Shown: positions 17,085 through 26,388 of the stretch, piece by piece
How the letters are laid out: each line of letters begins with the position of its first letter
Numbering within the stretch: the stretch's first letter is position 1
NCBI GenBank assembly: GCA_022824025.1
Contig: JAJEBF010000023.1
Coordinates: 1 to 64,000, forward strand
DNA length: 64,000 nt
Source of the DNA: Caldilineaceae bacterium
GTDB lineage: Bacteria > Chloroflexota > Anaerolineae > Caldilineales > Caldilineaceae
Direction of reading: 5' to 3'
Notes under the pieces: generated by a model
Told to the model about the DNA's origin: nothing
The model's input: the letters and a program-made list of their open reading frames with translations, nothing else
The model's database searches: none
Position numbers and translations under genes: made by a program

Positions 17085-18386
17085 TCACGGCGCATAACGA
17101 TAAACAACCGGCAAACTCTCAACCTCGGTCATCGTCGCATCAGTGTGGTGTGATATCTGCACGCGGCCCGTGCCGCAGTCACCGAACTCGTCACACGAAA
17201 TTGCCCCGATAATCCCCTCGAAACCACTCGTCCCACCAACCGCATCCCGCAGCCCCGCCCTGTCAATATACAGCGCATCCCCATGCGCAACCGCAACCTC
17301 CTCGATCGCCCGCAACAGTATCGTCGTCGCGTCATACGCATGCGCCAGATAGGCCGACGTGGAATGCTCGCCGTACCGCTCCATATAGGCCGCGTTCAAC
17401 GCCTCTCCGTCCCTTCCCGTCGCCCCATTCACATTGCCGCCAAAGTCCAGCTCCGGCCCCGCAAAATAGAAACCCTCCGACTCCGGCAACGCCAGAAACT
17501 CGGATACCAGCAAGCCTCCGCCGCCGATGCGCGTCAACCCATCCAACCCTTCGACCTGCACGCTCTGACGCACGATCGGCCCAGCCTCCTCAGGAAAAAT
17601 CGGCATGAACAGCCCCTCGGGGCTGCCGGCCGCAACCTCCGTCAACACAGGAATCATATCCGTGTCGCCCTTGTTCACCATCGCCGCCGACACCGTGCCG
17701 CCCAACGCCTCAAACGCCGCCTTGAACGCCTCCGTCAGGCCCGCCGAATACGGGTCCCCGTCATGGATTACCGCCATTCTGCGCAGCCCCAGCTCGTTGT
17801 AGACAAAATCGGCCACCGCCTCCGCCTGGTAAAGATCGTTGCTCGCGGTCCGATGATAGCCAGGATGATAATTCGACCCCGCGACACCCCGCAGGTCCGA
17901 TGTCAACGACGGCGAAGTCGTCGAAGGAGCCACCATCACCAGGCCGGCTTCGCTCAAAACCGGAGACGCCGCCGCCGCCGCCACCGAGCAGGAGGTCCCA
18001 ATTACGCCGACCACCCGCCCGTCGCCAACGACCGTCTCAGCTGCCGCCGCGCCCCCTTCCGCGCTGCATAGCGAATCCAACCCCGCCCCCATACTGACCT
18101 GATGCCCCTTGATCGGCCCATAGTCCGCGATCGCCAAAGCCACCCCCCGCTGGCTCGGCACGCCCAATTCACCCGCACGCGTCAGCGCCCCCAACACCCG
18201 TATCTGAATCTCCTCGCCTCCGCCAACCACCACCGTGCCCAATGGCGACGGCGCAGCGTCCGCCGGCACACACGCGCCGCCCAAAATTACGAACAAAAAC
18301 AGGCTGAACCAGTGCCTGAATCCCTTGCGGAAATCCCGTTTCGCTTTCATCATCTTCTGTCCCTTTTCTTTAGCTTCGTGCTTCAT
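17085..18386 (-). CDS. LivK-like binding lipoprotein, second copy
   Basis: 433 residues from the ATG at 18386; an ATG at 18353 (MMKAKRDFRKG) gives a better-shaped lipoprotein signal with the lipobox LGGAC and is an equally good start. The mature part parallels the gene at 15759 (LGTVVVGGGEEIQIR, VIGTSCSVAAAAASPVL, TTSPSLTSDLRG, AVIHDGDPYSAGLTEAF, SCDEFGDCGTGRVQI). Probable role: high-affinity uptake or sensing of an amino acid-like ligand outside the cell. The binding-pocket segment differs from the neighbour (SPSTTSPS instead of SATNTAPS), so ligand preference may differ. Confidence 0.84.
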   Translation of the reverse strand: MKHEAKEKGQKMMKAKRDFRKGFRHWFSLFLFVILGGACVPADAAPSPLGTVVVGGGEEIQIRVLGALTRAGELGVPSQRGVALAIADYGPIKGHQVSMGAGLDSLCSAEGGAAAAETVVGDGRVVGVIGTSCSVAAAAASPVLSEAGLVMVAPSTTSPSLTSDLRGVAGSNYHPGYHRTASNDLYQAEAVADFVYNELGLRRMAVIHDGDPYSAGLTEAFKAAFEALGGTVSAAMVNKGDTDMIPVLTEVAAGSPEGLFMPIFPEEAGPIVRQSVQVEGLDGLTRIGGGGLLVSEFLALPESEGFYFAGPELDFGGNVNGATGRDGEALNAAYMERYGEHSTSAYLAHAYDATTILLRAIEEVAVAHGDALYIDRAGLRDAVGGTSGFEGIIGAISCDEFGDCGTGRVQISHHTDATMTEVESLPVVYRYAP

Positions 18387-18905
18387 GGACCCTCAATCCT
18401 GTACGGATAATCGCGCCCGCGGTCAGACACACGCCCCGGTATGTCTCGTGCGCCGCATTCGTCCCAGTCATCCTGTGTTGCTTTCCGGCCGAATCCCTGT
18501 ACGTCTCCTGCGCCATTCGCGTGCCTCCCGCCTGCGCGCAGCCACCTCAACAGTTAAGCAACGATCCTGCAACGCGGCGCAATGCCTCCGATCCACAGCA
18601 TTCCCGGATGGGATCGCTTTCGGAGCGGGTTCAAGTGCGCGTCTCTTCAATGGGGGTAACGCTTCTGCGGAGCCGCCGCCATCCTGACCGGTTCACGCCA
18701 GACGCCCGCCGGCAGCGGTTTAAGAAGATTGAAGGCTTTTCGACCAGATCGGTCAAAGCCGAATTGCGGGCTTGCCTGGGGGAATCAGGGAAGAAAACGA
18801 ACCGGTGCAGCGGGCTGTCAACAAGACCCTTATGCGCAAGAAGCGCCGCGGATCGCTCTATCGATCAGACAGATCGACGGGCAAAAAGAAACCATGGAGA
18901 GAAGA
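18387..18905. other. Intergenic gap with no recognisable gene
   Basis: About 520 bases between a LivK-like gene and a MarR gene, both on the minus strand. Reading frames on either strand show no convincing motif, and I see no RNA gene. The promoter of the LivK pair should lie at its left end. Confidence 0.4.
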
Positions 18906-19403
18906 TCATGCGGAGGGGGACTCCCCCTTTGGGGGCAATTGCATTGAGGCATATGCCTCCTGGACCTTATTTTCTGCCCAGTGAATCAACTCCAGTCCCT
19001 TCACCACAGTCTCCAACTGATCATCATCCATCAAATCCACCAGGATATCGAGCCGCTCATGCCCAATGTCCCAGAACCGCCCGATCGCCTTCTCACCTGC
19101 ATCAGTCAGCTGGCAGATCACGACTCGCCGGTCATCCGGATCGGCAACCCGGTCCACCAGCCCTTTCTCCACCAAGCGGTCCATCACTGTCGTCGTTGCC
19201 GAAAGCGCCCGACCCAGGTAGACGGCAATGCTGCCCATCCGCAGGGGCCCCACACGATCCAGCAACTGCAGCGTCTTGATCTGGGGAATCGTCATGTCCA
19301 GACCTTCCCACTCGTCAAGACGGCCCGTGTGTAACTGACGGTTCAAATGTTCCGCCAAATGCTTGAACCGGTCTGTCAACTCTTGTCGGCGGTTGTCTTC
19401 CAC
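18906..19403 (-). CDS. MarR-family transcriptional regulator
   Basis: 165 residues, the usual MarR size, with a GTG start. Winged-helix features: TIPQIKTLQLLDRVGPLRMG (helices before recognition), LGRALSATTTVMDRLVEKG (recognition helix) and the wing DPDDRRVVICQLTDAG with the conserved D-x-R-R. It would bind DNA as a dimer and be released by a small ligand, commonly phenolic or oxidant signals. Possible targets include the divergent VOC genes further right or the DUF1801 gene just upstream; no operator is obvious. Confidence 0.88.
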   Translation of the reverse strand: MEDNRRQELTDRFKHLAEHLNRQLHTGRLDEWEGLDMTIPQIKTLQLLDRVGPLRMGSIAVYLGRALSATTTVMDRLVEKGLVDRVADPDDRRVVICQLTDAGEKAIGRFWDIGHERLDILVDLMDDDQLETVVKGLELIHWAENKVQEAYASMQLPPKGESPSA

Positions 19404-19457
19404 GAACTATCACCCCAATTCAAAATGGTTCATCCGCAACTGTTAACAACGACCAAT

Positions 19458-19943
19458 TTAACTCTTCAGCGTATCAAACCCGTCCCAGCCAGGTATCGCC
19501 GCAGCCTGCCTGACCCACTCCGCCATCTGCTCTTCGTCAAATTCACCTTCGTATATGTCGTACCAACGTGAATCCCTGTCCTTGCCCGAACCGGGCGGAA
19601 CAGGCTCCAACTGCGCGCCTTGAAAAAAAGTCACTTTGACGTAGCGAGTAAATACATGATAACTCAGGAACCAGCCCCGTCCCTCGATGCCATAAAACGG
19701 CGAGTTCCACCGCACCGCCTTGCGCACCCCGGGCGCATTGCGCACAATCACCTCGTCAAGACGCCGCCCCAGCTCGCTCTTCCATCCCGGCATCGCCGCT
19801 ATATAGGCCTGAACCGGCGCGTCGCCATCCGCCTTGGCAATCTGCGGATTGCCGCCCGACAATAGGACCGGCTTATCACCGGTCCCCTTGGCGGCTGCCT
19901 TCCCCGCAACCTTCTCTGTTCCTCTTGACCGCGTACCGGCCAC
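19458..19943 (-). CDS. DUF1801 (YdhG-like) protein
   Basis: 161 residues with a GTG start preceded by GGGAGC. The N-terminal ~45 residues are basic and low in complexity; the rest matches the DUF1801 pattern: YIAAMPGW at the start, VRKAVRWNSPFYG in the middle, VKVTFFQGAQLEPVPPG and the closing WVRQAAAIPGW. The biochemical role of this family is not settled; members are small cytosolic alpha/beta proteins. It shares its strand with the MarR gene 54 bases downstream and may form an operon with it. Confidence 0.8.
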   Translation of the reverse strand: MAGTRSRGTEKVAGKAAAKGTGDKPVLLSGGNPQIAKADGDAPVQAYIAAMPGWKSELGRRLDEVIVRNAPGVRKAVRWNSPFYGIEGRGWFLSYHVFTRYVKVTFFQGAQLEPVPPGSGKDRDSRWYDIYEGEFDEEQMAEWVRQAAAIPGWDGFDTLKS

Positions 19944-20006
19944 CTTGCTCCCTCCTACACTCTACAAAAAAAGTACAGCGGAAAGTGCCTGGCCGCCGCC
20001 CATCTC

Positions 20007-20082
<76 letters not shown>

Positions 20083-20145
20083 AATATTCAATTCCTTCCA
20101 ACTGCCCGGCCCGGGCCCGATGTTTCACAAAACCCGCCTGCCGTG

Positions 20146-20218
<73 letters not shown>

Positions 20219-20376
20219 GTAACCAACACCATCTCTACTGATCCAATTTGCGTGTCACGCCTGCAACCTAGAAGAATCAGTTTACCAAACGAAACCGGTA
20301 ACGGTCAAATCGCCGCCATCCGCAGCTCCCCAATCTGGACTTCGCCCCTCCGATTGCGCCCTTCTGCCTTGCACTC

Positions 20377-20452
<76 letters not shown>

Positions 20453-20702
20453 AACTTGAATCGCTCCGGCGCGCCTCAAACGCGCCCGCGATCCTCTACA
20501 CGATATAAACATCCGCCCCGAAAGTCAAATAATAACGACGCCATGAGCGCATCCCGCGTCGACTTTCCCCGCGCAGTCTACGCCTAGTCTGCGCTCCCGT
20601 CCAGCGCCAAATACCCCGCCCAACAGTCAACGCGCCTTCATCTGCAATCCCGCAAATCCTCCTCCAACGCCGCATTTCGCTACTTCCAGCGCCTTCCCTT
20701 CT

Positions 20703-20732
20703 TTCACATTGGCCAGCATGATGTTGTATCAT
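20703..20732 (+). promoter_or_regulatory. Possible sigma-70 promoter of the VOC cluster
   Basis: TTCACA (20703-20708) and TATCAT (20727-20732) with an 18-base spacer, 57 bases before the first VOC start codon. The -10 overlaps a dyad ATGAT-GTTGT-ATCAT that a repressor could use. The remaining bases between the tRNAs and this point show nothing else. Confidence 0.35.
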
Positions 20733-20788
20733 GATTAGCCTACACCGCGAAATACATGTTTTGCACAAGCAAAGGAAAAAGAGCCGCA

Positions 20789-21223
20789 ATGAAAACGGCT
20801 AAGCGTATTTTCGTAAATCTGCCGGTCAGCGATCTCAACAACTCGGTCGATTTCTTCACCGAACTCGGATTTGCCTTCGACGACCAATTCACCGGCGACC
20901 ACGCCTCCTGCATGATCATCGGCGAAAACATGTTCGCCATGCTGCTGCGGGAGGAGTACTTCCAAAAATTCATCCCCGGCAAAGAGATCGCCGACAGCGA
21001 GCGCAGCGCCGAAGTCGTCGTCGCTCTCTCCGTCGACTGCCGCGAAGAAGTCGACAACACCATGGCCAAAGCCCTCGCCGCCGGCGGCTGTGAATGCAGG
21101 ACCGCCACCGATGCCGGCTGGATGTATGGCCGCGCCTTCCAGGACCTGGACGGCCACGTATGGGAAATCTTCTCCGTCGACGCCAAACGCATGGAAAAAA
21201 CCATGAACGGCCACAAAGAGTAG
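20789..21223 (+). CDS. VOC-fold (glyoxalase/bleomycin-resistance-like) protein
   Basis: 144 residues from the ATG at 20789 (AAAGGA upstream). Two beta-alpha-beta-beta-beta modules: FVNLPVSDLNNSVDFFTELG opens the first, and GRAFQDLDGHVWEIFSVD closes the second with the usual metal-side Glu. VOC proteins include glyoxalases, dioxygenases and antibiotic-binding proteins; the substrate cannot be told. LREEYFQKFIPGK is shared with the next gene (VTEDFFKSGLPGK), so the two are paralogs. First of four VOC genes in a row. Confidence 0.88.
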   Translation: MKTAKRIFVNLPVSDLNNSVDFFTELGFAFDDQFTGDHASCMIIGENMFAMLLREEYFQKFIPGKEIADSERSAEVVVALSVDCREEVDNTMAKALAAGGCECRTATDAGWMYGRAFQDLDGHVWEIFSVDAKRMEKTMNGHKE

Positions 21224-21313
21224 ACCGTACCCCGTGTCACCGTGCCCAAAGCCGCGCCTCGTTCACCACACACAGATGTGTATCACCAAACAACTGAATA
21301 TAAGGAATAAGCG

Positions 21314-21748
21314 ATGCTAAACGTCCAGCAGGCATTCTACAATCTGCCCGTTCGTGATCTTGACCGCGCCAAAGACTTCTTCGCGCACATCGGGTTCGAA
21401 CTCTTCCCCCAATACACAAGCGAAGTGGCCGCCTGTCTGAACATTCGTGACACCACTTTCGTCATGTTAGTAACAGAGGACTTTTTCAAGAGCGGCCTGC
21501 CCGGTAAACAGATCGTCGACAACAAGCAAAACGTCGAATCGATCATCGCCTTGGCGCTCGACAGCCGTGAGGAAGTCGACCGCGCCGCCGAGCGCGCCTT
21601 CGCCGCCGGCGCAACGCCCGTCAGCGAACCCAGCGACTCCGGCTTCATCTACAGCCGCAACTTCCAGGACCTCGACGGCCACGTCTGGGTGTTCAACCAC
21701 CTCGACTTTGCAAACGCCGACGCAGACGCAGACCAGGAAGGAGCTTGA
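21314..21748 (+). CDS. VOC-fold protein, second in cluster
   Basis: 144 residues with AAGGAATAAG before the ATG. It opens with FYNLPVRDLDRAKDFFAHIG and closes with SRNFQDLDGHVWVFNHLD. The C-terminal residue that is usually Glu (HVWE) is Val here (HVWVF), so the canonical metal ligand may be missing and the protein may bind without catalysing. The TGA stop lies five bases before the next ATG. Confidence 0.87.
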   Translation: MLNVQQAFYNLPVRDLDRAKDFFAHIGFELFPQYTSEVAACLNIRDTTFVMLVTEDFFKSGLPGKQIVDNKQNVESIIALALDSREEVDRAAERAFAAGATPVSEPSDSGFIYSRNFQDLDGHVWVFNHLDFANADADADQEGA

Positions 21749-21753
21749 CACCC

Positions 21754-22215
21754 ATGGCCGCCATCAGCAAAATCAGACCCAACCTCTGGTTCGACGGCCA
21801 GGCCGAAGCCGCCGCCAACTTCTACGTCTCCGTCTTCAAAAACGCCCGCATCCTCTCCGTAGACGACATCTCTGCCGGCCCCGCCGAGGGCAACAAGATC
21901 GTCACCTTCGAGTTGGAAGGCCTCAGCTTCACCGCCTTCGACGCCGGCCCAAACTTTAAATTCTCACTCGCCGTCTCCTTCGAAATCTCCTGCGATTCGC
22001 AGGAAGAGATCGACTACTTCTGGCGCAAACTCGGCCAGGGCGGCCAAACACAGCAGTGCGGATGGCTCCAGGACCAGTTCGGCCTCTCCTGGCAAATCGC
22101 CCCCGCCGAGCTGCCACAGCTCATGGCCAAAAATCCCAAAGCCGTCATGGAGGCCTACCTCGCCATGACCAAAATCGACATCGCCCAACTCCGGGCCGCC
22201 GCCCAACCGGGTTGA
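21754..22215 (+). CDS. PhnB-like VOC protein
   Basis: 153 residues from the ATG at 21754, chosen over an in-frame TTG at 21745; AGGAG lies 10 bases upstream. ISKIRPNLWFDGQAEAAANF is the typical start of the PhnB / 3-demethylubiquinone methyltransferase-like VOC subfamily, and CGWLQDQFGLSWQIAP is its signature end. The upstream VOC stop is only 5 bases away, so the genes are co-transcribed. The role is unknown; PhnB proteins are often of uncertain function despite the methyltransferase-like name. Confidence 0.88.
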   Translation: MAAISKIRPNLWFDGQAEAAANFYVSVFKNARILSVDDISAGPAEGNKIVTFELEGLSFTAFDAGPNFKFSLAVSFEISCDSQEEIDYFWRKLGQGGQTQQCGWLQDQFGLSWQIAPAELPQLMAKNPKAVMEAYLAMTKIDIAQLRAAAQPG

Positions 22216-22309
22216 CACCGGCCCCCTTAAACACTTACCCAGGCAGCAGCGGAGACGCGTCCACGCGCCGCGCCGCCGCAATACAACGCCAACCATCGAG
22301 GAGAAAAGT

Positions 22310-22732
22310 ATGACGCTCAGCATCTATCTCAACTTCAACGGCAACTGCCGCGAAGCCTTCGAATTCTACCGCTCCGTCTTCGGCGGCGACTTCATCCACA
22401 TCTCCGCCTTCTCCGAAGGCCCCGACGACATGCCGGTCTCCGAAGAAGAAAAAGACCGCATCATGCACGTCAGCCTGCCCGTCGGCGACAGCGTCCTCAT
22501 GGGCAGCGACACCTCTCTCACCTTCAGCCCGCCCCACCAGCCCGGCAACAACTTCTCCGTCTCCTGCCACCCGGAATCCCGTGAAGAGACCGAACGCCTC
22601 TTCAACGCCATCTCCGCCGGCGGCACAGTCACCATGCCCCTCGACGACATGTTCTGGGGCTCCTACTTCGGCGCCTGTGTCGACAAATTCGGCATCCCCT
22701 GGCAGTTCAACCACGACATCCAGAACGAATAA
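22310..22732 (+). CDS. PhnB-like VOC protein, fourth in cluster
   Basis: 140 residues with GAGGAGAAAAG before the ATG. LSIYLNFNGNCREAFEFYRS and WGSYFGACVDKFGIPWQFNH mark the PhnB-type VOC fold, with the middle GETDSVLMGSD-like strand seen here as VGDSVLMGSD. It ends the run of four VOC genes, followed by a hairpin at 22757. Confidence 0.88.
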   Translation: MTLSIYLNFNGNCREAFEFYRSVFGGDFIHISAFSEGPDDMPVSEEEKDRIMHVSLPVGDSVLMGSDTSLTFSPPHQPGNNFSVSCHPESREETERLFNAISAGGTVTMPLDDMFWGSYFGACVDKFGIPWQFNHDIQNE

Positions 22733-22756
22733 CCCCACAACCGCGCCCAACAAAAA

Positions 22757-22782
22757 AGCCCTGCGTCTTCGCATGCAGGGCT
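22757..22782. terminator. Hairpin after the VOC cluster
   Basis: AGCCCTGC (22757-22764) pairs with GCAGGGCT (22775-22782). On the plus strand only CCTTCC follows, but on the minus strand the hairpin is followed by TTTTTT, so the better terminator faces left-going transcription. It may act in both directions. Confidence 0.55.
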
Positions 22783-22972
22783 CCTTCCGCGCCCCCTCAC
22801 CCCCTGTAGGGGCGCCCCTTGTGGGCGCCCAATCCCCTCCGCACAGAAACCCTCCTCAAATCAGAGACGCCAACACATCACTCGCGCCCTTCCCCCGCAG
22901 TTCCTCCGCAGTTCCCCCCTTCCCTCCAGACCCCGCCGCTCACCCCCAAATCCTCGTCCAACCAACAATCCA

Positions 22973-23030
22973 TCCCCCAAATCCCTTTAATCCCCCCAAA
23001 TCCCCGTTCAGACCACTGACCACTGCCCTC
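22973..23030. repeat. Dispersed AATCCCC-type repeat with heptamers
   Basis: CAAATCCC, TTTAATCCCCCC, AAATCCCCGTTCAGACC and then CCACTGACCACTG. The same block is at 42469-42513, and shortened forms are at 39433-39470 and 57723-57763. It fills most of the 380-base gap between the VOC cluster and the GT39 gene. Confidence 0.75.
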
Positions 23031-23112
23031 CCACATACCGCCCGCGAAAAAAATCTTGGTATAATGATGACTCCACCGCAAGACCAACTTCCCGCTGAGA
23101 TTCGCTGCTGAA

Positions 23113-25005
23113 ATGACACGTCCCGCAGATCTACCCGGCGAAAAAGGCCCCGCATCAGAGCCATGGCTCTGCGCCGCGTGCGACTACTCGAATCGCGCCA
23201 TCGCCCAATTCTGCGGGCGCTGCGGCCGGCCTGTAAACACCGTCTGCGCCCAGTGCCATGCGCACAACCCCGGCGGCTATCAGTATTGCGACGCCTGCGG
23301 CGCGCCGCTCCACGATAGACCCTCCCCCGACAACAATCCGCCCAGTCTCATGGGCCGCCTCGGATGGCGCCTGCCCGATCCCCGAAAAATCACCCCGCGC
23401 CAGGGCCTTGTCTGGCTCACGCCCCACCCCAACTGGCAGTGGTCGCGCCAATACCTGAAAGCATGGACATCCCGCAACCGCTGGGAGCTGCTCGCTCTCC
23501 TTCTCCTCACCGCTCTCGCAGCATACCTGCGCGTAGTCCGCCTGGCAGAGATCCCGGCCGGCTTCCATGGCGACGAAGCCTGGACTGGAATCGAAGGCCT
23601 GCGCATCCTGCAAGAAGGTTGGATCGGGCCCTACACCACCTCCGCCATGGGCCAGGCCACCGGGCCCTTCTACCTGACCGCCCTCCTCATCGGCCTCCTC
23701 GACGTCTCCAGATTCTCCGTCCGGCTCTCCATGGCCCTCTTCGGCATCGCAACAGTTCCCGCCGCCCATCTGCTCCTCAGGCTGGGGTTCGGCCGCTGGG
23801 TCGCGCTCTTCGGCACGACCGCCCTCACCGTCAGCTACTGGCACCTGCACTTCAGCCGCCTGGGCTTCGGGCTCATCTCCCTCGCCTTCATCGGGACACT
23901 GGCCGCCACCGCGCTGCTGTGGGCCATGAGATCAAAATGGCGCTGGCCCTGGCTCGCGGCCGGCGCCTGCCTGGGGCTGATGCCCTACACCTACTTCGCC
24001 TACCCATTCTTCATCGCTGCCGAAGCCGCCGCGCTCGCAGCCTATTTCCTGCTGCGTAAAGAGGCCCTTCGCGGAAAACTGACCTCTCTGGCTCTCTTTA
24101 CCGCCGGTTCCCTGATCGTCGCCTGGCCCGTCGTCTCCCTGATTCTCGACTCTCCCGACAGCTACTTCGTCCGCATGTTGGGCGGATCAGTCGGAAACGA
24201 CCAGGAGGTCTCCGAGGCGGACGGGACGCTGGAAAAGGTGGAGTTCCTGGCGCGGCGCGCATGGTACGCGTTGAGGTTCCTCTACCAAAACACAAGACTT
24301 GACCATGTGGACGGTTCCGGGGGCAAGGGCGCGCTCGATCTGGGAACCGCGGCGCTGGCCTACCTCGGCCTGATCGTCTCCATCAAGAGATGGCGCAGTC
24401 CCCCGCACCTGTTTGCCGTCCTCGCCCTCTTCTTCGCGCTCCTCACCCTGGTCGTAACCGAACCGGCAAGCGGAGCCATGCGACGAACCATCGTCGCCAT
24501 CCCCTGGGTCTTCGGCCTCGCCGGCATCGGCGCCGTATCCATCGCCGATGCCCTGCGCCGCCGCCTCGGAAACTGGGGCCGCGGCATCGCGACCGCCGCG
24601 GCCGCCGCCCTCCTCCTTCTCGGCGGCGCCTGGAATCTGCGCTATTACTTTGTCGAGCTACCCCAAAGCCCGGCCTTCCAGTTCACATTCCCCCATTACT
24701 ATCTGGATGCGCTCGACGCAGCCAGCTCCTTCGACGACCCAGGCCCCATCTACTACTACTCCGCCCGCCGCACCTTCAGCTTCGAGACCATTCGCTTCCT
24801 GTACCCGAATAACCGCGGCATCGACCGCTCCCATGAATTCGGCGCCTTCAGCCTCGAAAAAACCGACCCCGGCCCAGTGACATACCTGCTCGAAGGCGAG
24901 TACATGCAAGAAATCGACACCATCATGGAGATGTACCCGGGCGGCCAGCTCATCGTCGATGACAGAACCCACCCCCTCTACATCATCTACCACCTCACAG
25001 GCTAG
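23113..25005 (+). CDS. Zinc-ribbon GT39/ArnT-like membrane glycosyltransferase
   Basis: 630 residues. Residues 18-70 carry two zinc ribbons (CAACDYSN...CGRCGRP and CAQCHAHN...CDACGAP). About residues 115-490 hold ~10-11 hydrophobic helices. The loop after the first helix has EIPAGFHGDEAW, the Asp/Glu catalytic region typical of GT-C (PMT/ArnT) enzymes, which transfer sugars from polyprenyl phosphate outside the membrane. The C-terminal ~120 residues are extracytoplasmic (SPAFQFTFPHYYLDAL). Zinc ribbons at the front are not standard for GT39 and may serve regulation or assembly. The acceptor is unknown. Confidence 0.8.
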   Translation: MTRPADLPGEKGPASEPWLCAACDYSNRAIAQFCGRCGRPVNTVCAQCHAHNPGGYQYCDACGAPLHDRPSPDNNPPSLMGRLGWRLPDPRKITPRQGLVWLTPHPNWQWSRQYLKAWTSRNRWELLALLLLTALAAYLRVVRLAEIPAGFHGDEAWTGIEGLRILQEGWIGPYTTSAMGQATGPFYLTALLIGLLDVSRFSVRLSMALFGIATVPAAHLLLRLGFGRWVALFGTTALTVSYWHLHFSRLGFGLISLAFIGTLAATALLWAMRSKWRWPWLAAGACLGLMPYTYFAYPFFIAAEAAALAAYFLLRKEALRGKLTSLALFTAGSLIVAWPVVSLILDSPDSYFVRMLGGSVGNDQEVSEADGTLEKVEFLARRAWYALRFLYQNTRLDHVDGSGGKGALDLGTAALAYLGLIVSIKRWRSPPHLFAVLALFFALLTLVVTEPASGAMRRTIVAIPWVFGLAGIGAVSIADALRRRLGNWGRGIATAAAAALLLLGGAWNLRYYFVELPQSPAFQFTFPHYYLDALDAASSFDDPGPIYYYSARRTFSFETIRFLYPNNRGIDRSHEFGAFSLEKTDPGPVTYLLEGEYMQEIDTIMEMYPGGQLIVDDRTHPLYIIYHLTG

Positions 25006-25043
25006 CGCCCCAATAGGACCGCGCTATCCCCCTGGCCTCCGCA

Positions 25044-25130
25044 GTTCGGGGCCTCCCCCAACCCCCGCCCTGCTACCTTATCGCCTTGCCATGTGTCGGC
25101 GGCCCCTCCGCGCCCCGCCCTTCTCGCGCT
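25044..25130. repeat. Dispersed ~88-bp repeat, copy B, truncating a LivK-like gene
   Basis: GTTCGGGGCCTCCCCCAACC through TGTGTCGGCGGCCCCTCCGC to CTTCTCGCG, matching copy A at 15511-15598. The LivK-like reading frame from the right runs into this repeat just after RARLREA and reads ~20 unrelated residues before its stop. Confidence 0.75.
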
Positions 25131-26220
25131 CCGCCTCCCGCAGCCGCGCCCGGTCGATGTACAGCGTATCCCCATCCGACACCGCAACCGCCTCGATCGC
25201 CCGCAACAGCAGCGTCGTCGCATCATACGCATGCACGAACGATGCCGCCGTCGGCGCCTCCCCGTACCGCGCCGCATATTCAGCCGCCACCTGCTCCCCG
25301 CTCTTGCCCGTCGCTTCGTTCACATTGCCCCCAAATCGAAGCTCCGGCGCCACCACGTAAAAGCCCGCGACCTCCCGCGCCGCCAGCAACAGCGAATCGC
25401 TCCCAATCAGGGCCGCGCCCTCCAGCCCCTCCACCGCGCCCGCCTGACGCGCAACCGCCGCCGCTTCGCCCGGAAATAGCGGGAAGAACAACCCTTCCGG
25501 GCCCTCCGCCGCAATCCGGCTCAACGTCGGCATCATATCGCTCTCGCCCCTGTCCACCTCGCCTGCCGCAACCACCGCGCCGCCCAGCGCCTCAAACGCC
25601 GCCGCAAACGCGCCCGTGAACCCCGTCGTATACGGATCGCCGTCATCGATCGTCGCCATCCTGCGCAGCCCGAGCTCGCGGTAGACAAACTCAGCCACCG
25701 CCTGCCCCTGGTACAGATCGTTGCTCGCCGTCCGGAAATAGCCCGCATGGTTGTGCTCGCCTGCATTGCCCCGCAAATCCGACGTCAGCGAAGGCGCCGT
25801 ATTCGACGCCGAAACGACTGCCAACCCCGCCTCGCTCAGAATCGGCGCCGCCCCGACCGCCCCCACCGAACAAGAAGTGCCGATCACGCCTACCACCCGC
25901 CTGTCATTCACCACCATATCCGCCGCGGCCGCGCCCCCTTCCGCCGTACACAGCGTATCCAAGCCCGCGCCCATCGTCACCCCATGCCCCTTTATCGGCC
26001 CATAATCCGCCACCGCCATCGCCGCCGCCCGCTGCCTCGGAATCCCCCGTTTGCCAGCAGCCGTCAACGCCTCCAGCGACCGTAGTTGAATCTCCTCCCC
26101 CGGCCCCACCACCACCGTCCCCAAAGGGCTCACCGGCACACACGCCCCGCCCCATAGAATCGCCAAAACCACCACCATCCAGCCCAGCCGCGCAGCGCTC
26201 CTTGTCTTTCTCGTCTTCAT
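25078..26220 (-). CDS. LivK-like binding lipoprotein, C-terminally truncated
   Basis: 380 residues from the ATG at 26220 (GGAGCAGGAATCG upstream), which gives a clean lipoprotein signal with the lipobox WGGAC; an ATG at 26313 would add 31 unlikely residues. The body matches its three paralogs up to YIDRARLREA, but the last ~50 residues (the GVIG...CDEFGDCGTG...VVYRY region) are missing and replaced by REKGGARRGRRH read out of a dispersed repeat. The lost part forms the end of the second lobe, so ligand closure may be impaired; the gene may be decaying. Confidence 0.78.
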   Translation of the reverse strand: MKTRKTRSAARLGWMVVVLAILWGGACVPVSPLGTVVVGPGEEIQLRSLEALTAAGKRGIPRQRAAAMAVADYGPIKGHGVTMGAGLDTLCTAEGGAAAADMVVNDRRVVGVIGTSCSVGAVGAAPILSEAGLAVVSASNTAPSLTSDLRGNAGEHNHAGYFRTASNDLYQGQAVAEFVYRELGLRRMATIDDGDPYTTGFTGAFAAAFEALGGAVVAAGEVDRGESDMMPTLSRIAAEGPEGLFFPLFPGEAAAVARQAGAVEGLEGAALIGSDSLLLAAREVAGFYVVAPELRFGGNVNEATGKSGEQVAAEYAARYGEAPTAASFVHAYDATTLLLRAIEAVAVSDGDTLYIDRARLREAEREKGGARRGRRHMARR

Positions 26221-26285
26221 CGATTCCTGCTCCAAGGCCCCCTTGCCCGTCGAATCGTACCCCACAAATGTCGTTGTCATCTTTT

Positions 26286-26362
26286 CGTGCCCCTCCGTGG
26301 GCCAAAAAGCCATTGCCGTTCTTCGCGCCCCTTCACGCCCCTTCGCGGATCAAACGGTGTTA
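26286..26362. repeat. Dispersed CTCCGTGG/CTTCGCGG-type repeat
   Basis: CCCCTCCGTGGGCCAAAAAG, GCCATTGCCGTTCTTCGCG, CCCTTCGCGGATCAAACGG, TGTT. Related copies are at 27893-27968, 51141-51179 and 51826-51860, all intergenic. Confidence 0.65.
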
Positions 26363-26388
26363 CCAAATGCCAAAAAACTGACCACTGA

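Noticed and set aside
18521..19279. 252-codon plus-strand frame
   Set aside because: Mostly antisense to the MarR gene; Ser/Pro/Arg-rich and without domain.
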